Shown here piece by piece: positions 16,801 to 23,731 of a stretch of 38,453 nt of DNA. This DNA comes from Opitutaceae bacterium (GTDB lineage: Bacteria > Verrucomicrobiota > Verrucomicrobiia > Opitutales > Opitutaceae). A model generated the notes under the pieces. It was given only the letters and a program-made list of their open reading frames with translations, made no database searches and had not been told where the DNA came from. The first letter of the stretch is position 1. Each line of letters starts with the position of its first letter. The position numbers and the translations under genes were made by a program. The stretch spans positions 1-38,453 of the forward strand of contig SXSC01000207.1 in assembly GCA_005792355.1 (NCBI GenBank), in the 5' to 3' direction.

Positions 16801-17016
16801 CGCCACGGCGTCGGCAAACGTGCCATCGGGCGTGGCTCCGGGCGGCAGACAGGCGGCGGGATCGGTGGGCGTCGGGGGGTTGGCGGTGGCGGCGCTGAAG
16901 TCGCGCGCCACCACGCGCGGAGCGGTCGCAGGGGTGGACGAGTGGCGAAACGCAACCACGAGGGCAACGGCGAGCAGGAGTGACGCGACGAGCGCGAGCA
17001 AACGTAGGGCAGGCAT
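10900..17016 (-). CDS. Giant secreted metalloprotease-like protein with PKD, repeat, Ig-like and duplicated C-terminal domains
   Basis: 2038 residues. A hydrophobic N-terminus (LLALVASLLLAVALVVAF) directs export. A metzincin-type zinc site HELGHNQSLAH is at 440-450 (H440, E441, H444, H450) with a Met-turn-like DVMGGG at M477, resembling M6/M11-type peptidases. A PKD-like domain follows (about 640-728; DPDGDPVYYRWDFGDGS). About 17 repeats of 40-60 residues occupy roughly 728-1685, each ending in an SxDGxxW-type motif (STDGVTW, SPDGLTW, SADGLTW). They look like beta-propeller or Asp-box-like repeats but lack the canonical spacing. An Ig-like domain lies at about 1686-1766 (YQWFKDG). Two copies of a module with ENNNWGG / GNDNWGG and LLVRAVGPSLAALGVGG / VLIRAIGPALAAFGVGD end the protein. 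A cell-surface or secreted protease with adhesive repeats is inferred; the target is unknown. Confidence 0.8.
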   Translation of the reverse strand: MPALRLLALVASLLLAVALVVAFRHSSTPATAPRVVARDFSAATANPPTPTDPAACLPPGATPDGTFADAVAARAQRAVALRQVEAFQDWFAGWRRADGAAQLALAAQGVALATARRAALKYLIETDPRRALDFAIPVGLRAELPAAVQRELEARVDQRGRLEVSISHLGNAARLERVVRIGETEYRAFVFGRREAQQTKYDLPLHGIAIDDALALDTAPLRLLDDTEKGAHGLAPEATATFVGDRLMFPASPAEIAPLEAQLVAAESTPGPHLATLASGSPTAPATPGTAAVTRPPDWINGTKRVLWLKVDFSDDPGASHTDEQIQTSSQGITDFYTANSQGKTTFAFSIIPTTLRLPRPKSYYESSGSTSGTLQTEATAAAKAYDAANGGTGAWDPDKFDRYIIVHKRISVYLYGGVAQLGGPRVDLNNTVGVGVSVHELGHNQSLAHSHYWLPSGTTGSGPGSHVEYGDLFDVMGGGSGTVPLHFNAAQKAKLGYLDGTAITSVTAAGTYRIARHDHRDAAGVRTLKIAPAGLGFEYWVEHRRVTPASFNPTQRDRLLNGALVLWGPDRAAPAFTTGQGTYLLDATPGSAGGANDAPFRIGETFVDPDAGITIKPLATGGSAPNEYLDIEIGFGAIDGNRNPTLAAAAPASALAVRTNVTFNASATDPDGDPVYYRWDFGDGSLQPNLNSITRRFTKGGAYTLRVSAHDGKGGIAASTLNLTVSDPLTAWTQRASGVTTNLYAAIFAGGKFVVAGDNGVNFSSADGLTWTRGSGIPNNQLPRSLAHNGARFVTVGLAAGGATQRATSAYSNDGVTWTAGTAAPNTGTMVAVAFGAGRFVAVGETGRIYNSIDGAAWTEVTSPVTTGLSAVAFADNLFVATGASGRILTSPDGVAWTNRSVTTGNTINSVTRHQGQWVAAVSAFECFVSTEGTTWTRVTTAGRTNSNNGQRLISAAGVVLSSTNAGGITFAEDLRTWSEHQINATPSTVLYGLAEGAGQIVVVGVRGLIYTAASVPASPRLPAPSLRLEADSIKVAVGRKNILAATGSGFVKLELYANGTKVSELAGTAGALSWTPPTLGNYVLVVRGVDATGASVVSAGYPAVAAFDGWRWRNPGPVGTDLRGAVRVEDKWWIVGGGGTLLTLDDAGNFTPVDFSTTQQLNSIAYANGRFMIATTDLDGATKEDIGGLWTSADGYNWTVFLTGTTDGANLTFALHAANRWIGFGQGGTIVTSTDGVTWPRSSSGLTTTINSAVEGPGLVVAVGAGGRIITSPDGLTWTIQTSGVTTSLNAVAVADGTFVAAGASGVILTSRDGVTWSRATSGVTTALNAVAFVKGAFLVGGDNGVLLSSPDGAAWSPVSLGGNLTGTLFLSGAGGEGLLLGRGGESYAAATATSWRRLFQGTSEAKQAVLYAGGKFVTVGANTDPITRATVNPVQISTDGITWTRANTTMNALTAIAYGQNRYVALGANSAIYTSTDAMTWATGTANATAGFVSIAAGPNLFVAGSSGSAIYSSPNGTTWTQRAASLGGAQNGAAYGNGRFVVVGNTGAIRHSADGLTWTVATSGVTTHLFAVRWWEDVGFLATGNSGVILSSTDGLTWTQRESGVTENIGAITKTPIGFVAAGGVQGTLLVSLDGISWSLSVVPLDRTVRGLAASATSIIAVGDGGATLAFDLSDAGAPPTIVAQPLSRPGVVGETVRFSVSAQNAAGAVYQWFKDGVLIPGANTPVYTIASATAAHAGAYTVTITSSTVAVTSSPARLTFGGTIDPGRLINLSILTSLTSATDSMSVGVVVGGDGTSGGKALLVRAVGPSLAALGVGGTLDDPRLEFFTGGTKVGENNNWGGAASIAGAMAGVGAFPFSAPDSRDAAISLPSLASGANSANISGTGTGLVLAEVYDATPTAAFIASTPRLVNLSVLKHIGPGLSAGFVISGSTPRQVLIRAIGPALAAFGVGDVLVDPQLALFAGTSRIGGNDNWGGTAALTAAFARVGAFALPPDSKDAAIVATLQAGSYTVEVSGVGGTTGTALVEVYEVP

Positions 17017-17466
17017 ATGGGAGAGGGCGGGCGGAGGTTAGAATCTCGTCGGGGCGCCGCAAAACAAAACGCCGCGCCGCCGGGCTGGTTTCCCGCGTTG
17101 CCTCGTCGTGGACACGCATCGCCGCCGGCGATTCAAACGCCGTCTCACACCGGTGCCGGAGCGGAACTTTCACGAAGGCTGCAACGAAATCGCGCCGGAG
17201 CGGAAGATCGTGGTTTACCCGGGCGCCGGGAGTTTCCCGTTGGGCAATGACGTGGAGGCGATGAGCCTCGCGGGGGCGATGGCATGCGTTCGGGGCGCAG
17301 GGTGATCGGGGGGACGCGTTTCCCGGAGTTTTTTACCGCGTTGACCCATTGGGCGCGGGCGCTACCTACAACCCTTTCCTGAATTGAACCACGTCCACCT
17401 CAAGACCTCCCTGCCATCGCCTCACGGCATTCGCCGTGACGCTGCGGCGCGGCGAGACGGCTGCCC
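17017..17466. other. Gene-free stretch between the giant protein and miaB
   Basis: 450 bp between divergently transcribed genes, so promoters for both should lie here. A TTGACC hexamer at 17341-17346 could be a -35 for miaB, but no good -10 follows at normal spacing. A 12-bp direct repeat (GCCGGAGCGGAA) is at 17155-17166 and 17194-17205. No recognisable protein frame or RNA was seen. Confidence 0.5.
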
Positions 17467-18846
17467 GTGAACAGGGTTCACATCAAGACCTACGGCTGCC
17501 AGATGAACGAGCGCGACAGCGAGGCGGTCGCGGCGATGTTGCGCGCCCGGGGCTATCGGATCGTGGCGGACGAGGCCGACTGCGACATCCTCCTGCTCAA
17601 CACCTGCAGCGTGCGCGACGCGGCCGAGCAGAAGGCGATCGGCAAGGCCGGTTACCTGCAACAGCGCAAGCGGCGGCAGCCCGACTTCGTGCTCGGGATC
17701 CTCGGTTGCATGGCGCAAAACCGCGGGGCCTCGCTCCTCGAACAATTGCCCGATGTCGATCTGATCGTCGGCACGCAGAAGTTTCACCAGGTCCCGGGCT
17801 ACCTCGACAACCTCCGCGCCGCCCGCGACGCCGGGGTGCCGATCGGCGAGACAATCGTCGACATCGGCGAGGAGGCCGGGTCGCAGAACACGATCAAGGA
17901 CCACGTGGCGCCGGAAGCGGGCGAGGAGCGGCAGGTGAACGCGTTCGTGTCGATTCAACAGGGCTGCAACATGGATTGCTCGTTCTGCATCGTGCCGAAA
18001 ACCCGCGGCGACGAGCGGTCGCGGCCGATGGATGACATCGTGGCGGAATGCCGGACGCTGGCGGAACGCGGCATACGCGAGATCACGCTCCTCGGCCAAA
18101 TCGTGACGAGTTACGGCCGGCGCGACTACGCCCACACCGACGGGGTGACGCCGTTCGTGCAGTTGCTCGAGCGGGTGCACGCCATCGAGGGGATCGAGCG
18201 GATTCGTTTCACCTCCCCCCACCCGCGCGGTTTCAGGGACGATCTCGTCGCGGCCTACGGCCGGCTGCCGAAGCTGTGCGGCTACGTGCACCTGCCGATG
18301 CAAAGTGGCAGCGATCGGATTCTCCGCGCCATGAACCGACCCTACACGCGGGAGCGCTACCGGGAGATTGTCGACGCGCTCCGCGCGGTGCAGCCGGAGA
18401 TGTATTTTTCGACGGATGTGATCGTGGGCTTTCCCGGCGAGACGGAGGAGGACTTCGCGCAAACGCGCGAACTCTTCGAGGCCTGCAACTACGACATGGC
18501 CTACATTTTCAAGTACAGCATCCGCACCGGCACGCCGGCCGCCACGCTGGGCGATCAGGTGCCTGGCGAGGTGAAGGAGCACCGCAACCAGGTGCTGCTC
18601 GATCTGCTCCAGAAAAACTCGTTGCGGCGCACGGCGACGCTGGTCGGCACGATCGAGGAGGTGCTGGTCGAGGGCGCGGACAAGAGCGGCACGCGTTACA
18701 CCGGCCGCACGCGGGGCAACCGGGTGTGCGTGTTCGACGCCGACCCGCGCCTGGTCGGGCAGCTGGTGCCGCTGAAGATTGAACGGGCGAGCGTGAGCAC
18801 GTTGTACGGGGCGCTGGTGTTGAGCGGCGTCTCCGACGCCGCGTAA
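17467..18846 (+). CDS. miaB: tRNA-2-methylthio-N6-dimethylallyladenosine synthase
   Basis: 459 residues from a GTG start. The UPF0004 N-terminal domain shows its three Fe-S cysteines: C11 in KTYGCQMNERDSE, C47 in LLLNTCSVRD and C81 in LGCMAQ. The radical-SAM cluster motif is C167-N-M-D-C171-S-F-C174 in QQGCNMDCSFCIVPKTRG. Family signatures continue with LPMQSGSDRIL, STDVIVGFPGETEEDF and FKYSIRTGTPAA. A C-terminal TRAM-like region runs from about residue 395. MiaB adds a methylthio group to i6A37 of tRNAs that read UNN codons, using two 4Fe-4S clusters and SAM. The segment usually written GQNVNSY reads LLGQIVTSYG here. The TAA stop is also the first bases of the flanking inverted repeat of the next gene. 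Confidence 0.95.
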   Translation: MNRVHIKTYGCQMNERDSEAVAAMLRARGYRIVADEADCDILLLNTCSVRDAAEQKAIGKAGYLQQRKRRQPDFVLGILGCMAQNRGASLLEQLPDVDLIVGTQKFHQVPGYLDNLRAARDAGVPIGETIVDIGEEAGSQNTIKDHVAPEAGEERQVNAFVSIQQGCNMDCSFCIVPKTRGDERSRPMDDIVAECRTLAERGIREITLLGQIVTSYGRRDYAHTDGVTPFVQLLERVHAIEGIERIRFTSPHPRGFRDDLVAAYGRLPKLCGYVHLPMQSGSDRILRAMNRPYTRERYREIVDALRAVQPEMYFSTDVIVGFPGETEEDFAQTRELFEACNYDMAYIFKYSIRTGTPAATLGDQVPGEVKEHRNQVLLDLLQKNSLRRTATLVGTIEEVLVEGADKSGTRYTGRTRGNRVCVFDADPRLVGQLVPLKIERASVSTLYGALVLSGVSDAA

Positions 18847-19336
18847 TCTTTCTCTTTATCTTTCTCCCAATCTCCATCTTCACCCACCTTTCCGCCATGC
18901 GCACCCAATTCGATCACGAACGTCTCAAGGTTTACCAGGAAGCACTCAGGTTCGTGTCGTGGGTGGGCCCGATCATCGATGAACTGCCGGCCAAGCTCGC
19001 CGCGCGCGATCAGCTGGCTCGGGCGTCCACCAGCATCGTGCTGAATCTCGCGGAGGGAAACGGGAAGCGTTCCCATCCGGAGCGCTGCCGGTATTTCGAC
19101 ATCGCCCGCGGTTCCACGCTCGAGTGCGCGGCGTGCCTCGACGTGCTGGTGGCCCGCCAAAAGGTCGCCGGAGAGATGGCCGAGGCGGGAAAGGCGATCT
19201 TGATTGAAGTTGTTTCGATGACCGCTGGCCTGCTCGCGCGGTTCTCGGGCGAAGTGTGCGAGGAAGAGCAGGCTCGTTATGGCGACGATGTCACCGGCGG
19301 GGAGTAAGAGTAAGAGAAAGAGGAAAGAGAAAGATT
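18845..19336. mobile_element. Putative four-helix-bundle cassette with terminal inverted repeats
   Basis: A pyrimidine tract beginning AATCTTTCTCTTT (18845-18857) and a purine tract ending AAAGAGAAAGATT (19324-19336) are exact 13-bp inverted repeats. Imperfect pairing extends about 15 bases further inwards. Between them lies only the four-helix-bundle gene. The left end starts inside the TAA stop codon of miaB and the right end is eight bases before the next start codon. The 492-bp unit therefore looks like a cassette slotted between two genes without breaking either. Mobility is an inference; no transposase is present and no target duplication was identified. Confidence 0.5.
18897..19307 (+). 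CDS. Four-helix-bundle protein (23S rRNA intervening-sequence/S23 family)
   Basis: 136 residues, the usual family size. The pattern fits the family (TIGR02436-like): FDHERLKVYQEALRFVSWV at the start, LARASTSIVLNLAEGNGK in the middle with the typical NLAEG turn, CRYFDIARGSTLECAACLD and a final long helix. Family members were first noticed inside 23S rRNA intervening sequences but are mostly found at scattered chromosomal sites. They resemble the Avd accessory protein of diversity-generating retroelements and probably form pentamers that bind nucleic acid. The molecular role is not established. The gene is bracketed by inverted pyrimidine/purine tracts (18845-19336). No reverse transcriptase or variable repeat is nearby. 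Confidence 0.88.
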   Translation: MRTQFDHERLKVYQEALRFVSWVGPIIDELPAKLAARDQLARASTSIVLNLAEGNGKRSHPERCRYFDIARGSTLECAACLDVLVARQKVAGEMAEAGKAILIEVVSMTAGLLARFSGEVCEEEQARYGDDVTGGE

Positions 19337-19343
19337 TTTAACC

Positions 19344-19883
19344 ATGACCCTCACCCTCGCCACGCTCATCCCCGGTCTCTTGCTGCTCGTCCTCGGGGTC
19401 CCGCTGCTGCTCAACCACGCGGGCTATGCCGCGATGTTGAAGTCGTTTCCGCGCTCCACCGCGGCGGCGTACCTGTTTTTTGGCGCAGGCGCCGCGTGGT
19501 TCCTCTACGGCATCTGGCACCTTTCCCCCGCCGACTTCGGCGAATATCGCGTGTATCTCTTCATCGGTTTCGCCGCGGTCGCGGTGCTGGCGTTCAAGTG
19601 TGTGCCGGATTTTCTCGCGGTGCGCGGGCTCGCGACGCTGATTCTGATGGGCGCGATGCCCCTGCTCGACGCGGGGTTCATGAACTTCGCGCACGCTCAA
19701 ATCAATCTCTACAAGCTTGCCGTCTATCTGGCGATCGCCGCGGCCATCTGGCTCGGGGCCCAACCATGGCGCCTGCGCGATTTTCTCGCGTGGCTTTTTG
19801 CCCGTCCCAATCGTTCCCGGGGAATTGGCGGCATGCTCGCGGGTTACGGACTGTTGCTTTCCATCGTTGCGTTCACCTACTGA
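19344..19883 (+). CDS. Hypothetical integral membrane protein
   Basis: 179 residues. About five hydrophobic segments are visible: LATLIPGLLLLVLGVPLLL, AAAYLFFGAGAAWFLYGIW, VYLFIGFAAVAVLAF, LAVYLAIAAAIWLGA and GMLAGYGLLLSIVAFTY. No catalytic or binding motif is recognisable and no family was assigned. It starts eight bases after the purine tract that closes the four-helix-bundle cassette, so its former upstream region may have been replaced by that cassette. It ends 10 bp before the guanylate kinase start, and the two are probably co-transcribed. Confidence 0.7.
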   Translation: MTLTLATLIPGLLLLVLGVPLLLNHAGYAAMLKSFPRSTAAAYLFFGAGAAWFLYGIWHLSPADFGEYRVYLFIGFAAVAVLAFKCVPDFLAVRGLATLILMGAMPLLDAGFMNFAHAQINLYKLAVYLAIAAAIWLGAQPWRLRDFLAWLFARPNRSRGIGGMLAGYGLLLSIVAFTY

Positions 19884-19893
19884 TCCGTCCCGC

Positions 19894-20508
19894 ATGTCCG
19901 CCGCCCAGAATCCTCTCCTGCTGGTGATCGCGGGCCCCGCCGGTTCCGGCAAGAGCACCCTGTGCGATCGACTGGTGTGGGAGCACCCGGAATTTTCGCG
20001 GATCGTCACGACCACGACCCGCGCTCCGCGCGACGGCGAGATCGACGGGGTGCATTATCACTTCCTGCCGGTGGCGGAATTCCGGCGCAAGATCGCGGCG
20101 GGTGAGTTCCTCGAATGGGCGCAGGTGCACGGCAACAATGTTGATCGCCTCTACGGCACTTTGCGATCGAGCGTGCTCGACCCGCTCGCGCAGGGGCGGC
20201 CTCTCGTGATGAGCATCGATGTGCAGGGCGTGGAGAGTCTCCGGCGCATCGCCCGCACCGACGAGTGCCTGCGGCGGGCGATGACGACGATCTTCATCGT
20301 CGTCGACCACGAACGGCTGATGGCGCGAATGCGCGCGCGGGCCAAGGATCACGAGGACGAAATCGCGCGCCGGATCGCGACGGCCGAGGCCGAGCTGCGC
20401 GAGGCGCCCAAATTCGACTTTCGCATCGATAGCCGCACCCGCACCGAGGACTTCGCGGGCCTGATCAACATCGTCGGCCAAGCCCGCCAGCGCGCCGCGC
20501 GGCCCTGA
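19894..20508 (+). CDS. gmk: Guanylate kinase
   Basis: 204 residues, normal for the family. The P-loop GPAGSGKS is at 14-21, followed by the GMP-binding TTTTRAPRDGEIDGVHYHF (the canonical form is S/TTR-PR-GE-G-DY-F), FLEWAQVHGN and DVQGVESLRR. The C-terminal RMRARAKDHEDEIARRI is the usual R.R..E..I.RR lid segment. The enzyme phosphorylates GMP to GDP in the cytosol. The loop normally written GNYYGT reads GNNVDRLYGT, about three residues longer, which is unusual but keeps the YGT. Its end is only six bases from the convergent nadB stop. Confidence 0.88.
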   Translation: MSAAQNPLLLVIAGPAGSGKSTLCDRLVWEHPEFSRIVTTTTRAPRDGEIDGVHYHFLPVAEFRRKIAAGEFLEWAQVHGNNVDRLYGTLRSSVLDPLAQGRPLVMSIDVQGVESLRRIARTDECLRRAMTTIFIVVDHERLMARMRARAKDHEDEIARRIATAEAELREAPKFDFRIDSRTRTEDFAGLINIVGQARQRAARP

Positions 20509-20514
20509 GCGGGC

Positions 20515-22071
20515 TCACCGCTCCTCGATCACGTAGTGGCAGCCCTGGCTGCGGGGATTGAGCGACGCGGCGTGAACCACGAGGAGCCCCGTCTGGATCG
20601 CGTTGCGCAGCTCGACGAGGTCGCGCGTGAGCCGGCATCCGCGGTAAAAACTCTGAATCTCCTCGCGCAATTCAATCAAGATGCGGCGCGCGCGGGTGAG
20701 GCGCTTGGGCGAGCGCACGACGCCGGCGTAGTTCCACATCGTGTGCTGGATCTGCAGCAGATCCTGGCGGATCAAAACGAGATCGGCCTCGCGGGTCGGG
20801 CTCTCCCACTCGCGCGGGTCCGGCAGGCGAAACGTCTCGCGCCCGAGGTCCGCACCGTCGGCCAGGGCGGCGAACTTCGCGCTCACCAGGCATTCGAGCA
20901 ACGAGGTGCTCGCGAGACGGTTCGCCCCGTGCAACCCCGTGCACCCGGTCTCCCCGATGGCGTTGAGGTGCCGCACACTCGTCCGCCCTTGCAGATCGGC
21001 ATGCACTCCGCCGCAGGCAAAGTGCGCCGCCGGCACCACCGGGATCGGTTCGCGCGTGATGTCGACCCCGTGGCTGAGGCAGCGGTCGTAAATCGTCGGA
21101 AACCGCGCGCGGATGAAATCCGGCGTCATCGCCGAAAGATCCAAGAGTGCCTGCGGCTCCCCGCTCGCCGCGAGTTCCTGGATGATGGCCCGCGCCACGA
21201 CATCGCGCGACGCCAGCGATCCGCGCGGATCGACGGCGTCGAGGAAACGCTCGCCCCGCGCATTGCGCAGGACCCCGCCCTCGCCGCGCAGCGCCTCGGT
21301 CACGAGAAAGCGCGGGGCATTTTTCTTTGCGAACACCGTCGGGTGAAACTGCACGTATTCGAGATCGATGAGCCGCGCCCCGACGCGATAGGCCATCGCC
21401 ACACCGTGGCCGACACTGCCCGGCTGGTTGGTCGAATGCAGGAAAATCTGCCCGAGCCCGCCCGTCGCCAGGATCGTCTTCTTCGCGACAATCGCGACGG
21501 TCTCACCCGTCAGCGTGTTGAGCACGTACGCGCCGAAACACGTGAGCGGCTCGTAGCGGTCCGCGAGGTCGCCGGAATTGTGGGACAACGTGAGCAGGTC
21601 GATCGCCACCCAGCCGGAGCGCCGGGTGATCTTGGCCGTGGCATCCACCCGCCCGGCGATGGCGGCGAGGATTGCGTGGCCGGTGGCATCTTTGGCGTGG
21701 ATGATGCGGCGTTCGCTGTGGCCGCCCTCGCGGGTGAGGTCGAGCGTGCCGGCGGAATCCCGATCGAAGCCCACCTGCAGTTCGTCGAGCAGCAGTTCTC
21801 CGACCGCGCGCGCGCCCTCACGCACGAGGTGTTCGACCGCCTTGGGATTGGCCGTGCGGTCGCTCGCCTCGAAAATATCGCGCGCCAGCGCCGCCGGGTC
21901 CGGCGTGGTGTCGTAGATGATGCCGCCCTGCGCCCAGTCGCTGTTCGCGGCGAGCGGGTCGGCCAGCGAGAGCAACTCCACGGCGAGCCCTTGTTTGGCG
22001 GCCTGCAACGCATACGCCGAGCCGGCGAGGCCGGCGCCAATCACGAGACAGTCGGTGCGGAGGGTTTGCAT
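20515..22071 (-). CDS. nadB: L-aspartate oxidase
   Basis: 518 residues. FAD dinucleotide-binding motif GAGLAG at 12-17 in CLVIGAGLAGSAYA. The family signature NSDWAQGGI, the active-site segment REGGHSERRIIHAKDATG, TEALRGEGGVLRNARGERF, and GGVHADLQGRT with ETGCTGLHGANRLASTSLLE are all present. NadB oxidises L-aspartate to iminoaspartate, the substrate that NadA condenses with dihydroxyacetone phosphate. The C-terminal helical domain of the succinate-dehydrogenase flavoprotein family is complete. It is the last gene of the minus-strand cluster nadA-nadC-antitoxin-toxin-nadB, 14 bp after the PIN-domain gene, and is convergent with gmk. Confidence 0.95.
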   Translation of the reverse strand: MQTLRTDCLVIGAGLAGSAYALQAAKQGLAVELLSLADPLAANSDWAQGGIIYDTTPDPAALARDIFEASDRTANPKAVEHLVREGARAVGELLLDELQVGFDRDSAGTLDLTREGGHSERRIIHAKDATGHAILAAIAGRVDATAKITRRSGWVAIDLLTLSHNSGDLADRYEPLTCFGAYVLNTLTGETVAIVAKKTILATGGLGQIFLHSTNQPGSVGHGVAMAYRVGARLIDLEYVQFHPTVFAKKNAPRFLVTEALRGEGGVLRNARGERFLDAVDPRGSLASRDVVARAIIQELAASGEPQALLDLSAMTPDFIRARFPTIYDRCLSHGVDITREPIPVVPAAHFACGGVHADLQGRTSVRHLNAIGETGCTGLHGANRLASTSLLECLVSAKFAALADGADLGRETFRLPDPREWESPTREADLVLIRQDLLQIQHTMWNYAGVVRSPKRLTRARRILIELREEIQSFYRGCRLTRDLVELRNAIQTGLLVVHAASLNPRSQGCHYVIEER

Positions 22072-22085
22072 GGGGGAGGTGCGGC

Positions 22086-22526
22086 TTACGGCAGCACCTG
22101 CAAACCGCAGCGGAGAGCGAACTGGCGCTGGCGTTGGTCAAAAGTCAGGAGCTCCCGCGCACCGAGCACCCGGGCGGCCGCGACATGGAGTAAATCGAGC
22201 CTGCGCACACCATAGCGCGCGGTGAGTGCGGCGGAAAGCAGCTCTCCCTCTTCGTAATGGCGATAAACCGGCAGCGGAAAACGATGCAGAATTTTCGTTT
22301 CGAGGCACTGCACAACACGGGCTTGCATTCGACCCAAGCCGGCCGCGTTGAGTTTTCCTTGAAAGACCAGAGACCGGGCGGCGTTGTTGAACTCGAGGGC
22401 TCCAAAAAAAGTGAATGGAATTTCCGGCGCACTCGTCATTCGTGCCATGAACGCCTGCGCCGCCAGGGTGTTCTGATCCTGCCCGACAAAGGAGAGCAGA
22501 AACGATGTGTCCGCGTAGGCGTTCAC
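22086..22526 (-). CDS. PIN-domain ribonuclease, VapC-like toxin
   Basis: 146 residues. The PIN fold shows its four acidic metal-binding positions: D6 in AYADTSFLLS, E45 in FGALEFNNA, D111 in RRLDLLHVAAA and D130 in LLTFDQRQ. VapC-type toxins are Mg-dependent endoribonucleases, often cutting initiator tRNA or rRNA, and are held inactive by a co-expressed antitoxin. The start overlaps the upstream antitoxin stop by four bases (ATGA), the classic arrangement. All catalytic acids look intact, so it is probably functional. It lies between nadC and nadB in the same orientation. The family VapC is inferred from the fold; the target is unknown. Confidence 0.82.
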   Translation of the reverse strand: MNAYADTSFLLSFVGQDQNTLAAQAFMARMTSAPEIPFTFFGALEFNNAARSLVFQGKLNAAGLGRMQARVVQCLETKILHRFPLPVYRHYEEGELLSAALTARYGVRRLDLLHVAAARVLGARELLTFDQRQRQFALRCGLQVLP

Positions 22527-22768
22527 CGCTCCAGAAAATCCACGTAACTAAACGGCATAATCTTCCCTCCAAAATCCTCCTCCAGCCACTTCTTGAAATC
22601 GGGCGGTGTCCAGGTTTGCGCCGCCTCGTCACCCGTGCCCGAGGACTCCACGTTCAGCGTCGCGACCATTTTTCCCCGCCGCGTAATCCCAATCGCGCCC
22701 TGCTTGCGCGCGGTCGCCAGCACTTTGGGAAACGAGTTGCGCAGGGCGCGGACCGTGACGGTCTTCAT
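22523..22768 (-). CDS. Antitoxin of the PIN-domain pair (Phd/YefM-like)
   Basis: 81 residues from ATG 22768; ATG 22789 is an alternative start giving seven more. The N-terminus KTVTVRALRNSFPKVLATAR, followed by ITRRGKMVATLNVE, is the pattern of Phd/YefM-type antitoxins, which bind DNA as dimers through this half. The C-terminal half (WTPPDFKKWLEEDFGG) is acidic and aromatic, as expected for the segment that wraps round the toxin. It overlaps the toxin start by four bases and begins 33 bp after the nadC stop. Antitoxins of this type usually repress their own promoter, so an internal promoter in the nad cluster is possible but was not identified. Confidence 0.75.
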   Translation of the reverse strand: MKTVTVRALRNSFPKVLATARKQGAIGITRRGKMVATLNVESSGTGDEAAQTWTPPDFKKWLEEDFGGKIMPFSYVDFLER

Positions 22769-22801
22769 GGTGAGACGAACGTGAGACATCCACCGCCCAA
22801 G

Positions 22802-23656
22802 TCAAACCCGCCCCTTTCGGCCCCGGGGCACGATGGTCAAACTCAGGTCCACCGCCGTCGCCGAGTGTGTGAGCGCGCCGATGCTGATGACGTCCACGCC
22901 CGGCAACGCGAAGTCGCGCAGCGTCTCGAAGCGCACGCCGCCGGATACCTCCACCACCGCCGCGCCGGCGATCGCCACCACGGCCCGCCGAATCAGTTCC
23001 GGCGTCATGTTGTCGAGCAAGATGACCTCCGCTCCGGCGCGCAACGCCTCCTTCACCTCGGCGAGCGTCGTCGCCTCCACCTCGATCTTCGCCGCATGCG
23101 GCGCCGCGGCGCGGGTGAGTTTCACCGCCCGCGTGAGCGAGCCGGCCGCGGCGATGTGGTTGTCCTTGATCAGCACGTGTTCGCCCAGTGACGAACGGTG
23201 GTTGTAACAACCTCCGCAGCGCACGGCGTATTTTTCCAGCGCCCGCCAGCCCGGCGTGGTCTTGCGCGTATCGACAATCCGGACGCCACTGCCCGCCACC
23301 GCGTCGGCGAATCGTCGCGCCAGCGTGGCGATGCCCGACAGCCGCTGCATGAAATTGAGCGCGGTGCGTTCGGCCGTGAGGAGCGACGCGGCCGGGCCTT
23401 GGACTTCGAGCACCCGGGCGCCGCGTTTCACCCGCTCGCCGTCGCGCGCCCGCAGGGTGATCTTCGAAGCGGGGTCAACCCGCGCGAAGACCCGGGCCGC
23501 CACCTCGAGCCCGCAGACGATGAGTTCCTGTTTGGCTTCGATGAAGGCACCCGCCCGATCCTCCGGGGTGAAGATCGCCCGGCTCGTGACGTCGCCAAGC
23601 CCGGCGTCCTCTTCGAGGGCCAGGTCGATCAGATGGTCGGTGCGGGGGGAGATCAT
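22802..23656 (-). CDS. nadC: Nicotinate-nucleotide pyrophosphorylase (quinolinate phosphoribosyltransferase)
   Basis: 284 residues, the normal length. Motifs in order: ALEEDAGLGDVTSRAIF, TALNFMQRLSGIAT, VDTRKTTPGWRALEKYAVRC, GGCYNHR, HVLIKDNHI, KIEVEATTLAEV, EVILLDNMTPE and VEVSGGV. These supply the quinolinate and PRPP binding residues. NadC converts quinolinate and PRPP to nicotinate mononucleotide, CO2 and pyrophosphate. It lies 75 bp downstream of nadA and 33 bp upstream of the antitoxin gene on the same strand. All conserved residues seem intact. Confidence 0.95.
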   Translation of the reverse strand: MISPRTDHLIDLALEEDAGLGDVTSRAIFTPEDRAGAFIEAKQELIVCGLEVAARVFARVDPASKITLRARDGERVKRGARVLEVQGPAASLLTAERTALNFMQRLSGIATLARRFADAVAGSGVRIVDTRKTTPGWRALEKYAVRCGGCYNHRSSLGEHVLIKDNHIAAAGSLTRAVKLTRAAAPHAAKIEVEATTLAEVKEALRAGAEVILLDNMTPELIRRAVVAIAGAAVVEVSGGVRFETLRDFALPGVDVISIGALTHSATAVDLSLTIVPRGRKGRV

Positions 23657-23731
23657 GGGTGGTAGTTGGGTCGGGCGTCAGGCTGGCGGACGCACGCGGC
23701 GCGGGCGAGCCCCGCGCCCTGCGGATTGGCT

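Noticed and set aside
17108..17305. Possible formylglycine-enzyme fragment (VVYPGAGSFPLGND)
   Set aside because: The resemblance to PAG.F.MG segments is too short, and nothing downstream continues the family.
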